From NCBI GenBank assembly GCA_947652115.1, contig OX393569.1:15767508-15831507 (forward strand): a stretch of 64,000 bases of DNA. Reading direction: 5' to 3'. Position numbers and translations under genes: made by a program. A model generated the notes under the pieces. The model was not told the DNA's origin. It did not search any database and saw only the letters and a program-made list of their open reading frames with translations. Shown here piece after piece: positions 53,601-63,300 of the stretch. The number at the start of each line of letters is the position of its first letter. Position 1 is the first letter of the stretch. The DNA is from Blastomussa wellsi (Eukaryota > Cnidaria > Anthozoa > Scleractinia > Plerogyridae).

Positions 53601-54274
53601 TATAATGCTGATAATTTCAGTTGATGTGGATCGAGTTTGCCTTTTGGTCGAGGGTCGAGGGTAACTAGTCGAGGGTCGAAAAATTATTCAAAATTAATTT
53701 CAACTAGAATTTTACAACTGGTCGCCTACTGGCGACTGACTATTTCCGGGACTACTTCACCATGATACGCAAATATCAAGGTTAAATTTACGTTAACTTT
53801 GATTTATGGTCAAGGCGATTACTCTGACATAAAATTTAGATCACCTTGCCAACAATTCTGAAATAGAATTGAAAGGGAAACATTTTGCCGACCACAAATT
53901 CAAAAGTTAATTTCAGATCCTGCTTTCCTTTGGCACTGTTTGATGATTTTTTTTCATGTTTTTTACATTTTTGGATGGAAGCCTATTGTCTAGTCATTCA
54001 AACGAAATGCTTCCAGGCATAACTTTCATATGGTGCTGTTTATTTTGTTGTGTAAAGCACTTCTAACTTTTAGAGCAGCTACGTCGTCACAATATTTTGA
54101 GTTATTTTTTTGCGACGAACCAAATTCCCCTTAAAATGAAGGAAATCTAAAACTAATAGTTTACTAAGGAAGAAAAACACCAAAGAGGTGATACTAAACC
54201 GAAATTTAAAGGGGAGGGATAAGGATGGAGAAGATTGAGACGGGTTCCAAGTTTGTGACCATTCAAATGACAGG

Positions 54275-54308
<34 letters not shown>

Positions 54309-57300
54309 TAGGTGGGAAGTAAAGCAATATAATTTGGTTTTATCAACTGGGTTGATAATGTCAATTGGCCACCGTAAAGAGATTCAAGTGCTGACGTTTC
54401 GAGCGTTAGCCCTTCGTCGTCGTCAAATGACAGCTACTGCGCAGTATTTTCATGTGGATCTGTTTTTTATGCGGCACAAGGTGGGTCTAACGTTCAAGTC
54501 TGTGGATGAAACCCTAGAGTGCGACCTTTCAAGGACAGCTACCGACCAGTACTATCAGCCGGCGTTGTTTGATTTACAACATTTTGCAAATCAAATTTGT
54601 AATTTATCGCGGATTTCTGACACTTTACGATTGAAAAAGTTCTAATTTTTTGTGGAGTGAGTGTTCCGTCTGAGGCAGGAAGCTTCGAGTGCCTCGTCCA
54701 GGTCTCTCTTTACTCGCTGATTTATGTTCCAAGATATAAGGTTTAATGTACGGAGTTTACAGTTCTTGTGAGTTAATGATTTTTGTACAAACGGCATTAC
54801 CACAGCAGTGATGCGATTACTGATCAGTTCCAGCTTCGTGAGTTTGCAATTTTCACTTTCTAGAGCTTCGCAGAAGTGTTTTACGCCTTGGTTAGTCATT
54901 TTGTGGCACTCGATTCTCAACGAGCTAAGCTGGCAATTTTGGTGTTTCAGTGTTTGACACAGCTTGTACAAAACTGTGTCCGTCCAAGTGTCTTCATCGT
55001 TAAATTTCAAGCCTGTCACCTTGCAGTTCACGTGTTCGAGTGATTCACACAGTTTTGACACAACGCTTTCAGTTACTTGCAGTCCCCCAAGTCTCATACG
55101 AGTGAGATTGCAATTTCTGTGTTTCAATGATTCACAAAGAAGGATTAGTGCATCTGGACTGATTAAGTAGTTAAAACTAAGGTTAAACTCTTTGAGTTTG
55201 CACTTGTCCGCACTCACAGCTCCTATCAGTGAAATGAAACCCTCGTCTGTTATCTTGTTTTGTTGTATGTGCAATTCTGTTGGGCCCCCTTCTATTAGCA
55301 ACTTGGCTAATTCTTTGCAGCCCCCTCCTCCTAGAGAATTAATACTCAAGTCAAGTGAGTATTCCAGGTGCCCATGAAGGTTTCGTAAAAAGTACACAAT
55401 TGCTGTACAGTCGACAGGTGTTACGTGGCAATTCCATAGCTTAAAAGCATTGTCAAAGCACCTGTTTTGCTGTAACTGAGAAGCTGCCTTCTTCACTGTT
55501 GCATCTTCATTGTACTCGTACAAACATTTTATCATCAGTACAGCCATCTTTCTATTCGGTGAACTGGATAGCAAAGAGTCGTGAAGACATCTTATAAAGA
55601 AACTGCTGACTGCTGCACCTTGCTGGTCATCAAGAAGCCCTGCAACGAACTGAATGACCAGATGTCATTTTGGATCTTCCGCACTGGAGACAATAAATTC
55701 CTTAAGCTCATCCGGATCCATCTTCGCAATTTCTCTTGCGGCAAGAAACTCCTGCAGAGTCAAATGAATGAAGCAGAAACGTTGTTTGAACTCCACTGGA
55801 GAAAGCCTACTGTCAGGCATTTGGTTCAGCAGACCGCAATTTTGCATTCCTGCCACTTCAGCCGAGTCAAATATCAGCCGCCCTTCGGCTATACCTTTTC
55901 TTGCTAACGACCCGAGGTCGGTTAGAGTCTTCTCGACTGAATCTGAAAAGCGTTCATTCCCTCGAAATGGTTTATCTCGAAATTCAGGGTGATGCCTAAA
56001 GATGAACAATCTCAAAGCTCCTTGGTAGACGTCTGTCAGCCTTGTGGGTAATGTGACTCTTTCCGAGCCCATTTCATAATGTGGCTCAATTACCTCCTTG
56101 AGAAAGTAACACAAAATGCGACAATTCACGGGAATGTAGCACAAAGACAACAGGTTTAAGTTAATGTTGATGTGTTCCCATATTCGTGTTGCAATGACAC
56201 TGTCTCGGTGACAAAAGTTCTCCACATATTTGTGAACTTTCTCTTCCGTAAATCCCAGTATTTCCACAGTCCTGTCAAACCGGGACACCTCAACACTAGC
56301 CAACACGGTCGGTCTACAACTCGTCAACACCACAGCGTCAGGAAGGAGTTTGCCGTGCAGTAATTTCACGTATAGTGCCGCCAGTGACATTTCCTCAGTT
56401 GGACTATTTCCAAATCGTGCGGCCTCGTTTGTCGTGCAGCGTTTGTGGTCCTTGAATTCGTCTAATCCATCAAATACAAGAAGAATTTTCTCAGGATGAT
56501 CCAACAATTCTTGAAAAACGTTATCGTCCAAGTGTCCATGTAGGTAGGCTGCTCGATTCAACATTTGTCGAAGGGAAATCCTTTCTGAAGTTTCCAAATA
56601 AAACGATCGAAACTGGAATAAGAATACATACTTAATACGCTTGACAGTATCATGGAAAAGCTCCCCTTTACCCCAATCACGCACAAGTTTTTGACAGAGC
56701 AATGACTTTCCGATCCCCGGGCGACCAACAACGAGAATTTTTCGAGGGTTTTGAGAGTCTTTGTTGGACAGAAACAACTCTCCACGCGTCTTAATCGCAA
56801 CTGACCCATGCTGACTTTCAGGCTTCAAGTAGAAGTCATATATTAGATGTCTTTCGCAGTCCTTTAGAAACGTGTCTTTTGCTCTTCCGGTGTAAATGAC
56901 TACATCAAGAAAGATTGCATCTAGGGACATTGTACTCTTATCACTTTCTGCATCACTTTCTGTACTACAGTGAATCAGTGGTTCTAGAAATTCTGTATCT
57001 TGTAAGATTCGTTTTTTCATGCTTTTCTGAAAGCCAGCTGGCGTCACTTGTTTCGAACTTTGGTGGAAGAAATAATTTGAACAGAATTCTGAATCGAAGG
57101 AGAAGTTTCTACTTTGTAATGCGCGCACTACAAGATAAACCATTTCTCCCACAACAAGAAAAGAAAAAATCATGTTAGTTATAGAGACGATTGTTGTGCA
57201 GTTCGTCTTTTCAGACGCAACAGAATTGTGACAATTTGATTTTGATGAGGCGCTGGTATTCGACGGTCGTTCTGTTCGCAAAGCACAAGCGAATCCGGGT

Positions 57301-60300
57301 GGAAAACCATCGGGATATAACACGAAATTTTGCAACATCGTAAACACGATTCCTGACACTAGTCGTGCCGCTAGATGAAGGAAATATGTAAAGAAAACCC
57401 GACGAGTTTTAATTCTTGGCCGTGGACGAGGATTTTCCACGTCGAGCGCCATCGCGGTTTGCAGCTGATCCACCCGAGACTTGACGCAACACCAGGAGTA
57501 AGCAAGACATATGACTATCACCGAGGCAAAACTCAAAATGACAAATACATACAACGGCAGGGGAGAATTGTACTGTTGTTCGTACGTGTCAAAACACCGT
57601 GCTTGATAAAAACTCTTGTCCGCGAGGGTGCCGTGGAAATCGCAAAGGAAAGTTCTCCTTTCATTGAGTCGTAACTTGCTTGTGATTCCTACAAATACCA
57701 CTCCGGTCAGGAGGAAAAGAACAACTACAATGTAGCCAAATAAACTGTAGCAAGTAGGAGTCAAAAACTCTTTCAATCCTTCCATTGCGATCAGAGCGTA
57801 CGGCGAGCAACACTGTTCAAAATCAGTGACAAGAACACGCAGCTAAAAAACTCTTTCACTGCGATCAGAGCGTTCGGCGAACAACACTGTTCAAATGACA
57901 AGAACACGTAGCTAAATACTCGTTCATTCCTTCCATTGTGATCAGAGTGTACGACGAACAACGCTGTTCAAATAACAAGAAGACGCAGCTAAAAACTCTT
58001 TCAATCCTTTCATTGTGATATGAGCTTTCGGCGAGAAACACTCTTCAAACGCCAAGAAGACGCAGCTGCGGTAATATTTTACATTTTCAAAAAATGAAAA
58101 CAGTAAAAAAAATTAGTGCTAAAGGTAATGCCCCGAAAACAATTAGATTGAGGTTGAAGGAAGCCGTCAACTTATTACCACGCATTTTCCTGTGTGAACG
58201 CGTCTGGAAAGAAAAGGCGCATTTATTACTTTTTCCCCGTCTTTCCTTCAACTTTCTTGTAGTATTCTCAGAGAAATCGATGGCGCTTTGGAAGCCAAGA
58301 ACCCGGTTTCAAGCAGTAGTACTTCAGTAAAAGCCAGCAGGCTGTAAAAGCATTGAAAAGGAGATCGCATTAGTATGACAACATTACTGCCAAAATGCAA
58401 ATTTTGAGCAAATGCTTGACAGTGACGTCATTAAAAGCTGACAACGGGAAAAAGATTGTATTTCAGAAGTTAATAAATATACGTAAGTGAAATGGAAAAT
58501 GTTTGCGAAAAGTATATCTTCATCTTTTCCGCCGATCATCTTTACAAAAATTTTATGTTCGTTCTGCAGCAATTTAAACATTAGCTGGGGAGATTTCGAA
58601 GGTGAAACTACAACTACGAAGATTTCAGACAAAAGCCATTGGCAGATGTTCTGGAAACAAACTTTCGTCGGGTTTGCATTTAATACGCAACACGGTACCC
58701 TAGAACCCAGAGCCCTTCTTGTTTTGTCGCCGTCAGTGTTACGAAAATAGCCGATAGAGTCTGGACACTCCAGAGGTAGACACCGCGGAGAAACGCTCCT
58801 TGCATGTGCATGACGTGAAAATTTATCGTGGCGGTCATCGCCAGCGAGGGAGGGTGACGTAATTTCAGCCCAAACCTGCGAACTTACGATGCTTGTATCA
58901 AAAATTGGAAGCAAAATTGAGAGGTGGAAAAAACATAAAACAATGCACCTGTAGTACAAATTTTGACCTTAAGGAGGCTCGAAAGAGTTTCTCACTGTTA
59001 TAGTTCTGTCTTGTTGTGACAGTTCTCTAAAACATAGTTTTCTTCTTTTCTTTACTTCTCTAGATTGGAATCCCATTTCCAAATGTGAAAGATATCCAGG
59101 TAAGAATTAAGCAATAAGAACAAGGCCAAAAATGGGTGCTTTCTTTACAAACCAGTTTTTCATTTGTCTGTGTGAGCGAGTCACAATTGGTTTTTGTTTT
59201 ACTTCTGATTGGTCGAGAAAGGGGCGCGGGTTTTTTCAACCAATTACTGAGCTTAGTAAAAGGAACCCAAATCAAACGCGTGTATTACTTTCGATACTCA
59301 AATGAAAATCTCTCTTATGTTGTCCTCAGTTGTTTCAAATTATATGGCGTCATTTAAAACCTGTGGAAATAATTTCATTTCTCCTTTTATGCCGATGGCA
59401 TGAAAAAAGCAGACGCAACAAAAAAACCCTGTTGCTTTCGCAGACTTTTGCACTGTCCAACGTTTATAATATTTTTTGTCATAACATCTTTTTTCAGGTG
59501 GAACTCAAACGGAAGTACAATACTCAGTATTCATCAAGTCGGGGCCTACTAACTGGCAGTGAGTGGTATGAAATCCAGGCCTACCGCGCGTTAAACCAGG
59601 TGACACTCTCTAGAATGTTTTGTTTCCCTTCGTTTTCGAGCGCAGTGGAACCGGTTACTGAATACGTATTAAAGGAGCTACGTCACAATATTTTGTCTTC
59701 GACAACCGAAATTACCCTTAAAATTTAGGAAACCTAAAAATAGTAGTTTTCTAAGGAAGGAAAACACCAAAAGAGTGATAATAAACCAAAAAGGAACATA
59801 GATGGCTGAGGATGGAGAAGATTGAAACGGATTGGAAATGACGATTTTGAAAATTTTAGGCTAAATGTTCAAAAGTGCACGAAAGATGACGTAGCTCTCT
59901 TAACGGGGTGGGGTCAAATTTCATGACTGTTCCTGGCAGTGCTAACACTGCATCCCTTGTACTAGTCAAATTGAGCATATATTTATATTTGTGGCTGTAC
60001 CTGTCAAGCGACCTCGCGGCTGATCAGGACTGTACATTAGCTGTGTTGAAACAAAGGTGAGCTCAGAAAGATGCAGAAACGATGAATCCGTCCGAACTAA
60101 AGGACAAGATTAACTGTCAATTTCTGCACGGATTACCACCGATGGAAAAAGAAAGCTTGATCTTCGAAGATGAAGATAGTACAGTCGCAAAAATTTGCCG
60201 CTTTGTCTTCAACATTTATTGTGCTTGTTTTAAAGCTTTGCTCTGCTGGAACTGACAAGCCTTGTCCAAGCATAAGGGTAGCGGTAACAAACTTCCTAAT

Positions 60301-63300
60301 TTATGGTGTACCTCTTTTTGAACTTCTGAACGTTTTGATTTTCCGTTAAACGCCGTGTTCTACCGCTATAAATATTCACTCGTTTTTGTTGTATTTACAA
60401 GCATTTATACGATCAAATAATGTGTCGCATCGAACTTCTTGCTTCTAAGTAGAGTTCGTTTATTTACTCACATTTAATTACTCTCAGTCAACTTTTGTAA
60501 ACACTTCTCGCGGCGAGCAAAATTGTAAACACATAGCCCGTCCATTTTCCATATATGGCTCGGAGTTTGTGAACCAATCAGAAAGCTAGAAATGCAATAA
60601 CCGGAGTTGAGAATTTACAAAAAAATGATTATACAGGGTGGGATTTCAGGGATGGTTGCATTAACGGAGTTTTGTTATAAGAAAACGTATGGGCGTTTCA
60701 CTGGGCCAAAAAAATCGACCGTAATAACGAGGCGACCGTGAGCCTGGGCTCCACTGTACTCAGTACTCATAACCATTATGTGGGTCGTCACGAAACGCTT
60801 AGCGGATGGAAGCGATGCGTGACGACCCAAATAACGACTGGTAAGAAGACTCTCGAATTCCCTGAATAGTTGTTACAAAACCTTAACTACCTCACAGTAG
60901 AATTCTGTATAGTTCTCGAAATTGTTTTTCTTGTTGTAAATATTTTGCTGGTAGAGGAATTACCATGTAACATACATTTTTGTTTTGCTTTTCCCCCTAT
61001 TTGGAAAATCTCAGTCTTAACTTCTTTATTCTTGTTTTCAGGCTTTAGGAAGATGCATTCGACACAAGTAAGTTCGTTTGACAATTTTCAAAATGATTTA
61101 ATTGAGATGGCAACGAAATAGAATTTGTCCTCAACTGTTTGGCAATTTCCTTTATGGATGGCTATCACAGATTGAAGTAAACTTCAATGTCAAGTTTCTT
61201 CGTTGTTCTGCAAACAACGTTTTTCCTGTGAAGCGCACGGAGTGAGGGCGACGGCGTGATATTAAATTATTTAAATCAGAAAGTGAAAAAAGTGTTTGAG
61301 GGTTTCCACGGACTAGACATTTAGGTGTCGACAACTATTCGTTATCGTCAACTAAATGTACACAGTTAGTTGTTGATAACCAGGGCTCGACACTAACGGT
61401 AGCCAACTAGCCACAGACTAGTAGAAATTTGGTTTTGGTTAGTAGGTTTTTGATTTCCACTAGCCACTTTGGCTAGCTAGTAAACAAAATGAAATTGGCA
61501 GGAGCAGTTTCTGTCTTCTTCAAGCAAGACAAACACAAACACTTTGCTCGGAAACTAAAGATCAGAATTTCATCATGGACATTTCATGCTACCAGACTAT
61601 GTTCCACAAAAATTGTTTTATTATTGGAACCTGATTTCAGAACAATGCAATTACCAACATTATGTGTTCAAAGAAAGTCGCTTACTTTGTGCTTGCAAGT
61701 CTTGCTAGGGATCAACTGTTAGCGGACCTAGCCAACACCAACGGTGGGCTAGTAAAAATTTTTTTGGGGTAGTAACATCTAAGTTGTCACTAGCCACGAG
61801 GCTAGTAAGCTGAAAAGTTAGTGTCGAGCACTGGATAACTAAGTCAAGTAGGTGAGAGCAAACTACGCATTTTTCTAACGCAGTATGTTACGATAGTTGT
61901 TGACAACTAAACTTACTACAGGCCACAAATTACGCTACAGACAGTTAACAAATTACAGATAAACAGCTTGAGCTCCATTTATCGCGCGTTTACGTTGGTT
62001 TGATGAGCTCTTGGACTAGCATTAAGTCAGTTGTCCAAGGGTTGCCAATCAGAGAGACGCTCTTCCTTTAACAGCCAATCAGGTGCAAGACCCAAACCAC
62101 GTGGACGTCTTTTCCCGCGCTTGCCTTGCCTTCCAGTAGCAAGGTTTCACTTCTGGTTGTGATCGGCGTACTACACTTACTAAAAGTTGTATTTGTAATC
62201 CCTGTAAAATTCAGCATAGTTTTAGATCCTGATTTGAGTCAATCATCTGAAAACGTGAAACGCAAATCTGAATGTATTCAGTATTGAAATCCGGGCACGG
62301 TGCAAAATAAAATCAAAGTAAAGAACGATTTTGTTTTATCGTAGACAAGACTGGGGAGCCATTCTTCTAATAGATGAACGGTTTAACAAGTCTCCAAAGT
62401 ACACGAATGGTAAGAATAGTTTACAACGACCAAAATGCTGTGTAACGTTACAGTGTTGAAACATTTTTGACGGGTAACGCTGCTTTATTAAAAAACTTTA
62501 TTCAGTTGTAACGACATTTTCTTAATTGTCACATTTTTGTTTCGCTCAGCCCCTGAGGAAGGTTTCTCTTGCGTACTTTTGTCAATTTTGGTCGGTCCAA
62601 ATTCGAATTACGTTCGGTTCATGAAAAGATGGCGTCTGAATTGGGCCTGTTTTATCTGTCTTGTTTATTTTCCGTCGCTGTCGCCGTCGGGATCAGTCTG
62701 TCGTTTATAGTTTGCTTTGTGAATAATTTACTGGTCTAGATCTACCAGAGATACAACACTTCTCATCGGTTTGTTGCAGTGGTCTTGCAGATTTTTATTG
62801 TGGCTATTCAAAGGAGAAACCATAATTTTATGGTGGGGAAGGTGATAGTGAGAGGGTGCGCTCCTCTTCTTCACCTACAGAAAACAAAGTAATTTAACCA
62901 GCCGACTTTTTGAATTTCCGATAAAAGAGAAAGGAAACAAGGGATTTCACTGAAAACATGCGGTGAATGTTGTTCATCGCTTGTTTGGTTTACTTTACTT
63001 AGATCGCCCTTTTAATTTGCCAGGAATATCCAAATGGGTGCGAAAGAGAATTGCACAGTACAACAACTTCGCCGCAGCTATGTCCTCCCTGAGAGAATTC
63101 GCCTCTGCACGTAAGAAAGAACCATGTCCTGCTAGCACCAGCCCCAACTCTACCAGCCAACTAAGCAGAAGTACTGTGGAGACTCCAGCTAAGGAACAGA
63201 GCAATGCAAAGCCACCTGTAGAACTCTCTCCACTGGCTGACTTCCGAGGAAACCAAACTGGCGGGTTAACATTGGATGCTCTGTCCCAACGTACCTACGC

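Larger units (their letters stand above)
57780..58075 (-). repeat. Four-copy tandem duplication of the NLR start region
   Basis: Units of about 75-77 bp align with start-codon positions at 57785, 57859, 57936 and 58013 on the minus strand. Each holds 'gatcagagcg', 'gaacaac..tgttcaaa' and 'aagaacacg.agcta' or variants. The real start is in the most downstream unit; the second has GTG in place of ATG. Confidence 0.85.

Noticed and set aside
55665..55667. TGA read as selenocysteine or programmed read-through
   Set aside because: No SECIS-like hairpin was recognised downstream and NLRs are not selenoproteins. A point mutation is simpler.
58384..58959. 191-residue minus-strand frame in BRIP1 intron 26
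   Set aside because: No recognisable domain, an open frame on the opposite strand as well, and no start context. Likely chance.
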